From contig JAQGBZ010000183.1 in the NCBI GenBank assembly GCA_034687125.1, forward strand, positions 1 through 64,000: a stretch of DNA of 64,000 nt, given 5' to 3'. Position 1 is the stretch's first letter; each line of letters starts with the position of its first letter. Positions 46,676 through 58,753 of the stretch are shown here, one piece after another. The notes beneath the pieces are model-generated. The model worked only from the letters and a program-made list of their open reading frames with translations, had not been told where the DNA came from and did not search any database. This DNA comes from Neelides folsomi. Taxonomy: Eukaryota > Arthropoda > Collembola > Neelipleona > Neelidae. Both the position numbers and the translations under genes were made by a program.

Positions 46676-47183
46676 TAAATTAATAAATTATGTAATACTT
46701 ATAGGCATAATATAATATATTTATGTATTTTGCATTGTTAATACAAGAATGTGGATGGCTTAATATTTGATGTTAAAAGCTAAAATGTAGTGTTATAAAA
46801 TTGTAAAATAAATTATATTTTGACAATGTTTTATTTTCAATCAAACAGTTTATTCTTCCATTCGAGCTCATTCATTTCATATAATACTGTTCAATATCAT
46901 CCTAATTTTGAACATTTAAACATTTTCATAGGCCATTAAAAATTAATAATGATTATATAACGAGAAAATAAATTAAAAACTTTGATTAATATTGCACGAT
47001 AGTTACATAAGGTGAGTCTCAAAGCATAATACTATGAATGGTTTCATTTAAAAAAAATTAAAGAAAAGTAAATTAAAAATTAAAAATTATACATTGGTTA
47101 ATTATAATATTATTAACCTCTTTAAAAATTACAATTGGATCTAAATAAATACATTAAGGGAAAGATAAAAGCTTATTATAAAA
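46676..47183. other. intergenic, AT-rich
   Basis: Between the transporter and the first reductase gene; AATAAA at about 46806. Nothing else seen. Confidence 0.5.
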
Positions 47184-48340
47184 ATGTCTCTTGGAGCGAG
47201 TTTCAAAGGAAAGAAAGTTCTTGTCACAGGCGTTGGTCAAGGTAAGACAATTCAACAGAGATTTTCACAATAAAAAACACAATTTATTTTACAAAATTAA
47301 AAGTCAATCACTACTCTCATTACTAAATATTGATAGGAATCGGAAGAGCGCTTGCAAAGAGATTACATGAATACGGAGCCATAACTTTTGGTTTATCAAA
47401 AGACACAGAAAATTTAACAACGTTGGTTAAAGAGTGCCCATCAGTTATCCCTATTGCTGTCGATTTGATTAATTGGGATGCAACTAAATCTGCAATAGAA
47501 AGGATCGACCGTGTTGATTATCTTATCAACAATGCTGGTAAAGTTAGAAGTTATGATATAACCATATAAAAACTAATACATACTTTTCATTAAATGTAAA
47601 TCCTTTTAATTATATGTAATTTTTATATTGGTATAATATCATTGATTAACAAATTATACTTCTAAAGGAATCATTGAACCGGCAAAATTTTTGGATATCA
47701 AACCGGAGCAGTTTGACAGGTAATTTAATATTAATTAGGCAATTAGCTCTCTGATTATGCATTTTTTCTAGAACTCTCGGAGTGAATTTAAAGTCCGTCA
47801 TCAATGTTAGTCAAATTGTGGCTAAACGAATGATCAAAGAAGGAAAACCCGGTTCGATCCTCAACATGTCTTCAATTGTATGGGAATTTATTAAAATGAT
47901 TTTAAATATATTTTTATTTATTAACTCAAATACAATTAAACACTTTGTTTGATTCGAGCATTGTTACAAATTGTGAATTTATGAAATTGTTTTAGTGTTC
48001 CAAAGTCCCTGTTCTTCCATTATCATTGTATTCAACATCTAAAGCTGGAGTTGACTCGCTTACCAGAGCTATGGCTCAAGAATTGGGACAATACAAGATC
48101 AGAGTCAATGCCTTGAATCCTGGACCCGTCGACACTCCAATGCTCCAAAGTGAAATTGCCTATTTTAAACAACTTGGAATTGACCAAACGTTCTTTCAAC
48201 CAAGCAGACTTCCAATGGGAGAAGCAATGACTCCAATGGATCAAATCGTCAATACGGCTTTGTTTCTTCTTTCTTTGGATATGGCTCCAATGATTGATGG
48301 TGTCACTTTGGTTGTCGATTGCGGGTTCTCTGTTTCATAA
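47184..48340 (+). CDS. DCXR: Short-chain dehydrogenase, L-xylulose/dicarbonyl reductase type (copy 1)
   Basis: NADPH-dependent reductase of dicarbonyls and L-xylulose. Five exons (47184-47241, 47337-47537, 47668-47719, 47772-47877, 47996-48340) sum to 762 nt, 253 residues. Cofactor motif TGVGQGIGRALAKRL spans the first intron; NNAG follows. The catalytic Ser lies in ILNMSSICSK and the YxxxK pair in SLYSTSKAGVDSLTRAMAQELG. RVNALNPGPVDTPM and the hydrophobic C-terminus VVDCGFSVS complete the fold. It matches human DCXR across its length. It is the upstream member of a tandem pair with identical intron positions. Confidence 0.9.
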
Positions 48341-48949
48341 GATGGACGCTCCTCCTTGTTTCTTGATGAAAATAATGACCAAAATCATTATCCGAATTAA
48401 TCAAAAAATTGAACATTAATAAATAAATAAACTACTAAAATTTATCTTTGTTTTTTGCCATTATTTTCTCTCATTGTCATTCTTCAAAATGTATATCTGT
48501 ATCATATTACATTCACTCACTAACATTAAATAAATAATATGCTTTATTTATTCATTGACATAATATAAAGTCCATATAAATTAATTGCTCATATACAAAC
48601 TTACGTATAATGGAGTATCAAAATGAACGTGACAATTGGCAATAAGCATGCACATACTTATTAGGTAAAGGGTAAACTGGTGTAATATGGAAAAGGATTC
48701 ATCCTTGGACGATGAAGGTCACCAACATTCATGTGAGCTCCAGAAACTTTAAGTGGATGGCTGGATGGTCGATATATCTTACTGACAAGAAATATTCTTA
48801 GGTATTATTCCTTATTATATTGATGAACTGAAGTCTGTCTCTATCCACCAATTCCATTAACTGACAATTACAGTAACGTTGAAAGTTACATAATAGAGAA
48901 TTCATCAAAAGATTCTTTTTAATTAATATTTTTATTCAAATAAACGAAA
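48341..48949. other. spacer between the tandem reductases
   Basis: About 610 bp. A less AT-rich stretch at 48690-48860 probably holds the promoter of the second copy. No obvious similarity to the region upstream of copy 1. Confidence 0.45.
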
Positions 48950-50127
48950 ATGTCGCTGGAAAATAGCTTCAAAGGAAAAACTGTCTTGATTACCGGAGTT
49001 GGACAAGGTATTAAAAATCAATTAAAAGTTTTACCATTACATGGTTATTTTTATACTAATATTGTACATTTATAAATATTGAGATGAATTGAGTTGTTTC
49101 ATTTTATGAATTTTTCAGGTATTGGAAGAGCAATGGCCAAGAGACTTCATGGTTATGGAGCAACAGTAATAGGGCTTTCAAAGACTCAAAGTAATTTGAA
49201 TTCCTTGGTTGAAGAATGTCCATCAATAATTCCAATATGCGTCGATTTAATGGATTGGGATGCCACTAAAATTGCTCTTGAAAATCTTGATTACAATGTT
49301 GATCATCTAATTAATAATGCTGGTTCGTTATAATTCTCTTAAACTAAACTTTATGTATACTTTTTTATATTATTAATTATATGTTGTTTATCCAAATAAG
49401 AATAATGAATACAAAATTAAACGTTTTATTTTATTATAAAACAGGTGTAAATGAACCACAAAGATTTCTTGACATAACCCCAGATGCTTTTGATAGGTAT
49501 ATTAAATTACAATAAAATTACAATTTATGATTATTTGAAAAAAAAAACGTTATTTTTGATTGAAAATAATTGGAGTTTAAAATGCATTAATTGTTTTTAT
49601 AGAACTCTTGCGGTAAACTTAAAAGCTGTAATAAATGTGAGTCAAGTGATTGCAAAGAAGCTGATCAAGGAAGGAAAACCGGGTTCAATCTTAAACATTT
49701 CTTCAATTGTAATTTCCTAACCACATAATTATTTATAAAGAAATCTTACATAATGAATTTAAAATTTAATTGTATTTAAAAGTGTTCCAAACTTCCGGTC
49801 CTTCCTCTTTCTCTCTACTCCACAACAAAGGCTGGGATAGATTCTCTCACTAAAGCAATGGCCCAAGAACTTGGTCCACACAAGATCAGAGTCAATTCAT
49901 TGAATCCTGGCCCGGTTGACACTCCAATGATGCAAGGAGAACTTGAACTTTACGAGTCAATGGGAATTGACCAAACATTCTTTCATCCTTCAAGATGCCC
50001 ATTGGGAGAATCTTTGGTTCCAATGGAGCAAATTATTAATTCGGCTCTTTTTCTGCTCTCAGGGGAAATTGCTCCAATGATCAATGGAGAATCTCTATTT
50101 ATTGATTGTGGATATTCAGTTTCTTAA
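48950..50127 (+). CDS. DCXR: Short-chain dehydrogenase, L-xylulose/dicarbonyl reductase type (copy 2)
   Basis: Five exons (48950-49007, 49119-49322, 49445-49496, 49603-49708, 49783-50127) sum to 765 nt, 254 residues, one more than copy 1. Exons 1, 3, 4 and 5 have exactly the same lengths as in copy 1. Motifs are intact: TGVGQGIGRAMAKRL, NNAG, ILNISSICSK, SLYSTTKAGIDSLTKAMAQELG and RVNSLNPGPVDTPM. The two proteins share most residues, with more changes around residues 40-80 and 180-205, the latter near the substrate loop. Tandem duplication is clear; whether substrates differ is unknown. Confidence 0.9.
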
Positions 50128-50480
50128 ATAAAGTACACCTCGTAACTCGTCGAAATCTATGATTTAATGAATAATCTACAGGTATAATAAAATAAATTTT
50201 ATCATTTCTATAAAGATTTATTCAAAAAAATTTAAAAAAGCTTAAAGTGTAATAAATAGTACAATATAGAGTAGTACATGATACAGATTATATTGACGGA
50301 TTAATTTGTTTTGTTTAATAAAAAAAATAGGAATGGGTACATAAAATAATTACAATAAATACTATAATGCATGGGAAAATGGAAAAACTCCTTCAAGATC
50401 TTTTCTAGAATATTATAAATGTATTTATAGTAAACATACACACATACACAATTCAGTTGTTAATCAAAGAGTAATCAATT
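50128..50480. other. intergenic, AT-rich
   Basis: 353 bp between convergent genes. Nothing seen beyond 3' UTR-like sequence. Confidence 0.5.
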
Positions 50481-51586
50481 TCATTCTTTTCTCATAGCGA
50501 GCATTGTGTTTATGTCCCAAATAATTTGACGTAACTGATCAACCGTATCCTTTAACTGTCGATTTCTTGTTTTTACTTGCTGTTAAAAATAAACAATGTC
50601 CACTTAAAAATGTTATAATTTATAATAACGATCAATTTGTAATTTTTGAAAGTATTGTGTTACCTCTAATGTTTCTTGATGTTCTTCCATTGCTAATTTG
50701 TATACTTCGCTATTCTTATTTTCTTCAATGCTGTAAATGCTTAACTCTAATGTGGCTAGTGTAACTGGATTCTAAAATTTAAAATTAGTTTTTATTATAT
50801 GTAAAGTGAGTTGAATTATTAAAGTAAAAAATACACATTTTACTTGTTTTAATTACTGTTATAGTTTTTTAATTACCATAAATTGATCATCTGTTGTTGG
50901 AAGACTCTTCTCGATTTGATCATAAATAACTCTCAGTCTTTTGAATAGCATTCTAATACTTTTCAGAGTATCAGTATATTTAGGTTTCCTATCGAGTGCT
51001 GCAGCGGATTGTAATTTTCCGTCTGGCGGCTATTAAAAAATGATTATTTACAATTTTAGATCAAGCCAAGTAACTTAATACAGATCCTACATAGTTCATT
51101 AAAAATGACCCTTTTAGCATTGACATTTAGTAATTGGCTAATTAATTTACCTGTATATTTCTTAAAGTGTTAAATGTTTCAGTGGTTCGAGAAACAATTT
51201 CTTGGACAGATTCTTGACCCAATCGGCAAAATGTGGCAATATTAAATTCCTTTTGTTGCTGTTGTTGGGAGTTTTGTTGCTGTTGAAGTTGCTGTTGTTG
51301 TAAAGCATTTTGATTATTGGATTCTCCGACTGAACCAGGACCAGAAGAATTCATGTGATGAACAGGAGGAGCATTAATTCCACTTCCACCCATTTGGCTT
51401 TGATTCATTGGAACTTGAGACATTTGAGACTGTTGATTGCCAACAAAACCAGAAAAATTTTGCTGCTGTTGAGGAATCTGAGCATGTTGCTGCTGCTGGT
51501 GAAATTGGAGTTGATTTTGCTGTTGCTGCTGCTGCTGTTGTTGTTGCAGCTGTTGTTGCTGCATTTGATGTTGCTGCTGCATTTGC

Positions 51587-51618
<32 letters not shown>

Positions 51619-52044
51619 TTGCTGTTGTGGTATCATATTTTGATGATACTGAGGAACCTTTATAATCAGAAAATGGCTTAATAAATACATCGTCCTTTAA
51701 CAAAATTAAAATCTTCAATAACACCAATTAAATAATATTTAACATATATAATATAAAATTAAATCTTACAATATTTGGTCCAATGTTTCCCATATTTGGC
51801 TGTTGCTGCATATTCATATTCTGTTGGTTGCTGAAATGATGCATTTGATGTTGTTGTTGCTGCTGCATGTGCTGCGGCATCATAGTTTGACCTGAACCCA
51901 TTTGACCCTGTTGCCCTCCCTGGTATCCTATTAAAAGAAATATTCAGTTATTGTCGTTTATTACAATTTATTATTAAATATTTATTCCATACCTTGCTGC
52001 ATCATTTGCGGCATATTATTTTGAGTGTTATTGAAATTTGACAT
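50481..52044 (-). CDS. MED30: Mediator subunit 30, glutamine-rich
   Basis: Metazoan-specific subunit of the Mediator head, linking activators to RNA polymerase II. Six exons (52044-51993, 51927-51770, 51657-51151, 51029-50877, 50771-50664, 50579-50481) sum to 1077 nt, 358 residues. The conserved part is EFNIATFCRLGQESVQEIV and TTETFNTLRNIQ, then LFKRLRVIYDQIE, and the C-terminus DQLRQIIWDINTMLAMRKE; all match human MED30. The N-terminal half is Gln/Met-rich with long poly-Q coded by CAG/CAA, roughly doubling the human length (178). Poly-Q expansion of this N-terminus is common in insects. Confidence 0.92.
51470..51630. repeat. CAG/CAA trinucleotide tract coding poly-Gln
   Basis: Interrupted CTG/TTG run on the plus strand, which is CAG/CAA in MED30. 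Mixed codons suggest an old, relatively stable tract. Open frames on the opposite strand here are its shadows. Confidence 0.9.
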
Positions 52045-53161
52045 TGCAGGTTGTAAGCCTATGCAATATGACCGATAAGTTACAGATCCGGATTCCTTAA
52101 TTATTATATATAAATAATGTTATTTAATTATGGAGGTCAATCAATTATTTCAACTTCAACTGTAATTGGAATTAAAAGATAAATGAATTAAACTGGGACC
52201 GAATTAAATCTATTTGTCTGTGGAGTGGAGGATCTAGTCTCACAACTCCTTCATTCGGCTTTTTCACAAGTAAAAGATAAAAGCTGAGCTCTCATTTCAT
52301 TCTCCAATTTTACAAAATTTGCCAAAGTGGTCGATCCTGTCGAGTCGAACGTCGAACTCAAAGCCGAAGACGAAACTCGAATTTACACAAGAGCCCGAGG
52401 AAATAGTAGAAATGTTAACTTTAATAATTGTAGTTTAAATGTGAAATCTCCCATCATTGAAAGTCATCAAAAGTAAGAGTTTTTAAATATTTAAAGAAAT
52501 AATCATAAGGAAATGATTTTAAGCTTATTGTCAATTTTGTATTATGCATGACAGCATGACTGAATGATTTGATGTGTGAATGTATGATATAAGATTTAAC
52601 TGATATACTAATTTCACAATATTAAAAAAGGCAGTTTAAGCATGTCTTGTTTATCTATGAATATGAATGAAAGGTATTGATGGTTTTATGAGTAATAATT
52701 TTTGATCAAATTGTATAAAGGCAAATTTTTATTGCTTGAGCGTATACTATTTAATTAGCTCATATAAATATTTAATGAATGCGTACAAAAATAGGGAAAT
52801 AAATAATTCATATAAATAAATACAAAATAAATATAAATATCATCATAAAATAAAAATTTTAAACACTCCAACTTCTTTTTCTTGATGTTAGGCCGGCATC
52901 ATTTCAAAGTTATTTTCTCTGCTGACTTCACTAACTTATGTAGCGTCTACGGTTAAAATTTACAATAATAGCAATTGAATAAATACATTCTTCATTTAAA
53001 AGGAAGACACACTTACATTAATACTATCTGATCCCTGTTTACAATAATACGCTTTTATGTGTGTCATTGGCCATTCTGCATAATGATGGCTGCCAAGAAT
53101 ATCAATGTTTACAACTTATCATCATTAGTTTAATTGTGCTGTCAAAATGAAAAATGAATAG
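52045..53161. other. intergenic, AT-rich with a GC-richer MED30 upstream patch
   Basis: The segment 52200-52410, upstream of MED30, is less AT-rich and may be its 5' leader and promoter. The remainder has dense stops and no recognised element. Confidence 0.45.
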
Positions 53162-55765
53162 TTAAACTCGGAGAAAGTAGTCCCTTTGTCCAATTTTCGG
53201 TCTGATTCCCGAATAAGGGTCAGCTGTTGGATTCCCCCCGAGGAAGGCATTCATATCAAGCCAATAATAAAGCCCATTGGGTTTATTTGGCCTCTGAGTT
53301 GTTCCAAAAATGTTAAAGAGGAGATTGGACTCTGATGGCGTGACCTCTTGAGTTCTTGGAGTAGTCACGAGATTATTGAACGCCCAATTGTTGTTGGGAT
53401 TCAAAAGGGACGCGAGGTCAAATGGTGCCTGTGTCGGTGGAGGAGCCTGAGTTGGAATTGCCCTCACACTATTTTGATTCCTCGCGTTCTCCAGCGTCAA
53501 TCCAAGATTGAACAATTGAGCAATGAGGTCTGAGGGATTTTCTGTCGACGCTGCCACCGTGGTGGTCGATGCAACCGGTGGTGGTGGCTGAGTTACTAAA
53601 AAGTTCTGGAATGGATTTGACCCTTGATTATTGAGATTATTCATCTGAGGGAAACTCTGTTGTAAATTGGATGTAAACACGTTGAGCATGTTTTGAAGCA
53701 AAGGATGGAGAGTTGTCGTTCCACCAGGGATTATTGGCTGAGGTGTCGTCGTGGACGTTGTTGTTGTAGCCCGGGTGGTCGTTGTCGTAGGACGAGTTGT
53801 TGTGGTCGTTGTTGTTGTCGTTGTCGGGATGGTCGTGGTTGTTCCAGGGGTTTGGTTGTCAATTAAAGAATAAATACTTTTTAGATCCGCATCCGAAAGA
53901 CCTTTTTGAGTCACTGGGGGTTCTTGTTGAGCCACGTGGGATTGGGCATTGGATGGATTTCCTTGTTCTTCAAATTGAACCCCTTTGAACAGATTTTCAA
54001 GAAGGGCCAATTGAAGTTGAAGACTTTCTAAACCTCCTCCTTCTCCGCTTCCGCTTCCAGTCCCTCCGAATAATGAAGGATTTGTAGGTTGCTGAGGGTG
54101 CTGGGGCTGTTGAGGTTGTTGGGGTTGAGGTTGTTGAAATAAATTTAATGTGTTCAATAAATCAGAAATTCCACTAACTCCGCTATCCGATGCTCCGAAA
54201 TTCAAAAAAGGATTTGTCGAATTTGCAGATTTCATAACTTGTTCTATAACTTTTTCAGGAGAGTTTGAGTTTGAGCTTTGGGTTGTGACTTCAATGATTG
54301 GCGGGAGTGTCGTTCTTGACCTTGTTATTGTCACTGTTGGTTTTGACTTGATTGTCGGCGTTGGCGTGACTAAAACCAACCGATTCTCCTCGCGAATATT
54401 ATTTATTTTATCGGCAATGGAGGTTGGCACTTTTGCGGGTTTCTCCGTCGTGGACGTTTTTCTCACTCCGGACAGCCTCGGGGTTGGCCGTCTTGATAGG
54501 AGAATTCTTGTAGGTCGCTGAGTTGTCGTAGACGTTGTAGACGTCGTGGTCGAGGTTGACACACTCATTGTAGGGATTGTTATAAATTCGTCAGATTCCT
54601 CTAGTGGCTTTGGTCTCATTGTGATGATTGTGAGTGATGGTCTTCTTGTGGATTTTCCCGATGGAGTGGAAGTGATTGGGTTAATTGTCGTCGTCCACGA
54701 ATCTCTTTCTGGTTCTCGATCATAGTTGTGATTTGGGTGATTGGCTTGCGGCGAGGAAACTGAGGTTGACATTGTCATTGTAGTTCTCACATTCACAGGA
54801 GAACCTATTTTCAATGCTGTTGACTCGGCTGAAATGGCTGAATCATCATTGAGCAACGGCGGTCTTTTCCTCCTTAAATCTGGAACAATTGGAACTTCCC
54901 CAAAGGCATCGCTCAATTGATGTTCAATTGAGACGGTTTTGTCCTCGGGTAAATTATTTACACTACCTAGGATCGAGTCGGAAGTGAGCAAGGGATGAAG
55001 ATGGGGAATTTGATCAAAATACAACGAGTTTCTCAAGTCGGAGGAAATAGGGGTTGATGAATTAATGAATGGATTGGCGCTTTCTCCTTGTAGTAAGTCA
55101 CCAATTGACTCATTCCTTCTTGAATCAAACGAGAGGAGTTGATCTTGTCTGGTCTTAACTGATTGGCGGTTCAAGTTGTTGTTGGGATCTTTCAATCTCA
55201 AAACTGTTTTTCTTTCATATTGCGGATCCTCCAAATATTTGTATAATTCCGCCCTATTTGATTCCTCTCGCCAGGCACTTTGGTCCACTAAAGGCTCCGG
55301 ACTATTAAAATTAATTTTTTCCTTGCTGGTGGCCTTTTTAGAGCTTTCTTTGTCAATCACACCACGGACAGCGGAAAGGGTGACTTCCCCGCTCTTGAAC
55401 TTTTCTTTAAATACTCCGTTCCTCAAATAAGTTCCGTTCCCTTTACGAACCCGCGTTCTTCTAAATTTCTTTGGCTGGACATTGAGCTTTTCCTCCGTTG
55501 CATTGTGTTTATGAATAATCTGACCGTAGCCGAAATCTAAACTGCCTTTATAATTGTTGTCTTCTTCAACTGTCGAGTCTTGGATTATTTGCTCTGGAAC
55601 AAAAATTCCTGACCTTTGGCTAAATTTCCCTCCTTGTAAATGTCTCCTTCCGCGAAGGGCCCATGGGTCAGAATAAACTCTGAACGAAGTCACACCGCCC
55701 TCGCCCCACTGCACAATACACAATTGGAGGGAGAGGAGGAAAAGACAGGAATGGACAAATCTCAT
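53162..55765 (-). CDS. Large secreted Thr/Pro-rich protein, uncharacterised
   Basis: One intron-less open frame, unusual beside heavily spliced neighbours. The frame is open from Met at 55819, but the second Met at 55765 begins a good signal peptide (MRFVHSCLFLLSLQLCIVQWG), so I prefer it: about 867 residues. After the signal come basic stretches (RRTRVRKGNGTYLRNG) with possible dibasic cleavage sites. Thr/Ser/Pro-rich zones follow (runs of STTTSTTSTTTQRP and TTTTTTTTTTRPTTTTT), which are likely O-glycosylated, then a Gln/Pro segment. The C-terminus GLYYWLDMNAFLGGNPTADPYSG is well structured and non-repetitive. The composition suggests a mucin-like extracellular or cuticle-associated protein. 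I do not recognise a domain. Confidence 0.8.
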   Translation of the reverse strand: MRFVHSCLFLLSLQLCIVQWGEGGVTSFRVYSDPWALRGRRHLQGGKFSQRSGIFVPEQIIQDSTVEEDNNYKGSLDFGYGQIIHKHNATEEKLNVQPKKFRRTRVRKGNGTYLRNGVFKEKFKSGEVTLSAVRGVIDKESSKKATSKEKINFNSPEPLVDQSAWREESNRAELYKYLEDPQYERKTVLRLKDPNNNLNRQSVKTRQDQLLSFDSRRNESIGDLLQGESANPFINSSTPISSDLRNSLYFDQIPHLHPLLTSDSILGSVNNLPEDKTVSIEHQLSDAFGEVPIVPDLRRKRPPLLNDDSAISAESTALKIGSPVNVRTTMTMSTSVSSPQANHPNHNYDREPERDSWTTTINPITSTPSGKSTRRPSLTIITMRPKPLEESDEFITIPTMSVSTSTTTSTTSTTTQRPTRILLSRRPTPRLSGVRKTSTTEKPAKVPTSIADKINNIREENRLVLVTPTPTIKSKPTVTITRSRTTLPPIIEVTTQSSNSNSPEKVIEQVMKSANSTNPFLNFGASDSGVSGISDLLNTLNLFQQPQPQQPQQPQHPQQPTNPSLFGGTGSGSGEGGGLESLQLQLALLENLFKGVQFEEQGNPSNAQSHVAQQEPPVTQKGLSDADLKSIYSLIDNQTPGTTTTIPTTTTTTTTTTRPTTTTTRATTTTSTTTPQPIIPGGTTTLHPLLQNMLNVFTSNLQQSFPQMNNLNNQGSNPFQNFLVTQPPPPVASTTTVAASTENPSDLIAQLFNLGLTLENARNQNSVRAIPTQAPPPTQAPFDLASLLNPNNNWAFNNLVTTPRTQEVTPSESNLLFNIFGTTQRPNKPNGLYYWLDMNAFLGGNPTADPYSGIRPKIGQRDYFLRV

Positions 55766-57808
55766 CTTTCCAAGCTTCCTCTTGAGGAACTCACATTCTA
55801 ATAACAATTTTCTTACCATTTTGACCGACCAAGTACACTAATAATTATTTTAAAATCCACTTCACTTCTTTGGCCCGGCATAATTGGTGTAGTTTAGAAC
55901 GAGGGGAAACTTGATTTCATTTTCTACGAGGAGCAAAGTAGAACTGGTCACTTCACCTTACTTTCCGTATACTTAAAGAGAGAAGTAGGTCTGGCGAGAG
56001 ATGAAAAGGAAGATGAGATGGAGGGGTAATGAGTCTCTATGCATCTCCCTCTCACCTCCCCTATCTTAATATTCAATTCCTTATGCTCTTGGTGCACCAA
56101 AGGAGTTCTTCCCATGAAGATAAGAACAAGCAGTTTGACAGTAACACTCCTATCCTTCACATTATAAGTTGATAAGTAAGGGAGCCGCTTTTCTTATTTT
56201 AACAGTCACCTCACGGATCTTCATTAAACTTTATTAATTTCAACCACCTGAGTTCATACAAGTAATAATAATAATAATATGGATGTAGTTTACTGCAGTT
56301 TGCTAGGAATTGACTGAGAATAAAAATGGCTGATGAATTCTGATGAATAAGTTCAGAGGGCAAATCGAATTCTACTTAGGAGGAGAATTCGATTGAAGTG
56401 CCTTGGACCAAGATTCCTCTGTTGTAACTCTCTCTTTCCGTTTGGCAAGTTTTTAACTTTTATTACACATGCCGATTGCCCTTTGAAACCCTCTGAAGCT
56501 GTGAAGGTGTGTGTGTGTGTGGAAGTTGACTGGGCCTCTCATAGATTTCTAATCTTCAGAACCTATATTTTATCTATTTGTCTTCCCACTTCCACCCTCT
56601 CACTTCTCGACCACTCCCAAATGCGGATCCGTTAAGAGGAAAGGGCTATTTAAATCTAGTAATTTCCCCTTGTCCGTTCATGAATGGGTGGATTAGGCGA
56701 GTCAAAAGTGAGACAATTTGATAACTTATTTGCCAATTTCATTCATCAATCGAGTCTAAAATGAAATATCACACTTTGAGATTTTCACACGAGTTTGATC
56801 TGCTCTGTAATAATTATGAAGTTAGCGTGTAAAAGCAATTTCTGCAACATGGTCATTATAATTTTTTGAGAATTTAAGCAGCGTTACTTTTACTCAAATG
56901 TTTTGACCATTTATACTGATACCTTCGACCCTTCAAAGTGATTGCATTTAAATTAATTAGAAAATTACATATATTAGGAAAGCTTAAGTTGTGTAATTTT
57001 CGACTTTGGAAGGTTGTTAAAATTGGTCAAATGTGTAATTTTTTAACTCAATTTTTTTTACTTTTTATTTCAAGTAAAAGTTTTTTCCCTTTGCACGCAT
57101 ATTCAATTTAAACGGTTGGGTCTTTAAGCTTTTAATGAGTTAAAAGTGAATTTGGGATATTAAGCATTATTCTTATTGTAATTAAAGATGTCGTTTGTCG
57201 GGGTTCAAAGTTTCATTCTATTTCTGGTCCAATTAATATGTAAGTTTGTGTATATTGAGAGATCTTATAGTTAAGAGAGGGAAGAGATATATTAAATTAT
57301 TATGGAGGTCTTCAGTGGTATGGTAGAGGGTAATTGGGTCAATTCATCGCTCCATGTTTTTACTTTTTCTCGTTGGACCACTTTGGTTTATTGCTCAAAC
57401 CAGCTTTACTTTTCTTTCCTAGTGAATCTAATTCGATTAATATGGTCTTACCTTTGAAGTCCATGTGTGAATGCGTAGTATTTAACAAATTTTTAATTCC
57501 TCTTCCTTTGACCCTTCCTAATCGACTTATACAAGATGAGATTCCTAACGAGGTTCTATATTTCTATCATATTCTTATATGATTATATCTTAAAACGGAC
57601 ATTTCCTATGTAGTAACTTCGGCTTTGAATGATCTTGATTTTAATTCCTTTTCATTTCCACCTCAGCTCACCTGCCCCTTGTTTACCAATCACGACTCAT
57701 TTTAATGATTTTTTTGTATTTACTCTCTCTAGACTTGACCTCAGCCAGGACGCGAGCGATCAGTTTGTGTGGACGTGAGAACTCGATTCATTTTGAATAT
57801 TAATCACA
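55766..57808. other. intergenic with simple repeats
   Basis: About 2 kb between the divergent secreted-protein and MED18 genes. It holds a short TAA run (about 56263-56279) and a (GT)7 run (56507-56520). Several 70-80-codon open stretches (for example 56393-56635 and 57334-57582) show no similarity or splice support. The region just before 57809 is less AT-rich and is likely the MED18 promoter. Confidence 0.45.
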
Positions 57809-58501
57809 ATGGATATTGAGCCAAGTTCCAAGCAGCAGGAAATCCAATCCCTTTCTGCCTTAGAAGCCTTAACCGCAGCTCATAAAACCAATCTCATCCC
57901 CAACCAAGAATATCTTCTCCAAGGGTCCATCCTTGACAACCACGTGGAATTCCTTCTCCATAGACTCCGAGGTCTTTGTGACAATGTTGACATTGGGCTT
58001 GAGAAATTTCATGATCATGAAATGTGCTTCGTTTTGGGTCATCCTCCTGGTCATCCTGGACAAGGGCTTTCTCTCCGAGTGAGAAGAGCTTTGGATGACC
58101 CCCATGTCCCGATGCATTTGAGATATGTTGGCCAACCCGAATTGGGAGATAAGAATCGGCCCACAATGGTGAGAAGCATTTTGGATGTGGCTTGTGGCTC
58201 GGAAGTTGTGGATTTTCTTAAGGAATTGGGATGCAGGAAGGAATTTGATTTCGTGTCTAAAGGCTACATCTTTCGGAAGGGACGTCTCAAGATTGTTGTG
58301 GCCAAGATGTTTAGATTGGAACCTGGGAAAGTTCAACCGAGCGAGCCTGTCCTCGAACCATTAACCCAATCGCATTATGTGGAGATGAGCGTCGTCACAC
58401 CCTCTGGACAAGATGTGATTGGGGAAGATATGAAGAACCTTTCAGAACAACTTAAACCACTTGTCACACTTGATAAAGTGGATCACCGCCGAATGCCGTG
58501 A
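57809..58501 (+). CDS. MED18: Mediator subunit 18
   Basis: Head-module subunit of Mediator. Single exon, 230 residues, near the human 208. It matches throughout: EYLLQGSILDNHVEFLLHRL, RGLCDN, FHDHEMCFVL, LRYVGQPELGDKNRPTMVR, EFDFVSKGYIFRKGRLKI, VEMSVVTPSGQDVIGEDMKN and LSEQLKPLVTLDKVDHRR. The fold is a pair of beta barrels that bind MED20. It is unusual for this region in having no intron, but it shows no sign of being a retrocopy (no internal breaks, no visible A tract). Confidence 0.95.
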   Translation: MDIEPSSKQQEIQSLSALEALTAAHKTNLIPNQEYLLQGSILDNHVEFLLHRLRGLCDNVDIGLEKFHDHEMCFVLGHPPGHPGQGLSLRVRRALDDPHVPMHLRYVGQPELGDKNRPTMVRSILDVACGSEVVDFLKELGCRKEFDFVSKGYIFRKGRLKIVVAKMFRLEPGKVQPSEPVLEPLTQSHYVEMSVVTPSGQDVIGEDMKNLSEQLKPLVTLDKVDHRRMP

Positions 58502-58753
58502 TTTCATTTTTTATATTTTATTTTTAAGCTCCTTTATTTACATTGTCTGTCATCATCTGTTTAAGAGATTTTTTATTTGGTTTAACTAATTGGTTGAAGA
58601 TTTAATGGATGAAATTACTTTGTACTCTACATGATTTATACTCTGATTTACAAACAATATTGTAAGTATGATGAATCAAATTGTTTATACATAGTAATTT
58701 TTAATGAAATAAATAAGTACAGATACTTACATATCTTGACATTATTTATTTTC

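Noticed and set aside
51355-51727. Poly-Leu, poly-Ala and poly-Thr open frames over the MED30 exon
   Set aside because: They are other-frame readings of the CAG/CAA poly-Gln tract.
57334-57582. 82-codon open frame upstream of MED18
   Set aside because: Hydrophobic by composition, no similarity or splice support, and it lies in promoter territory.
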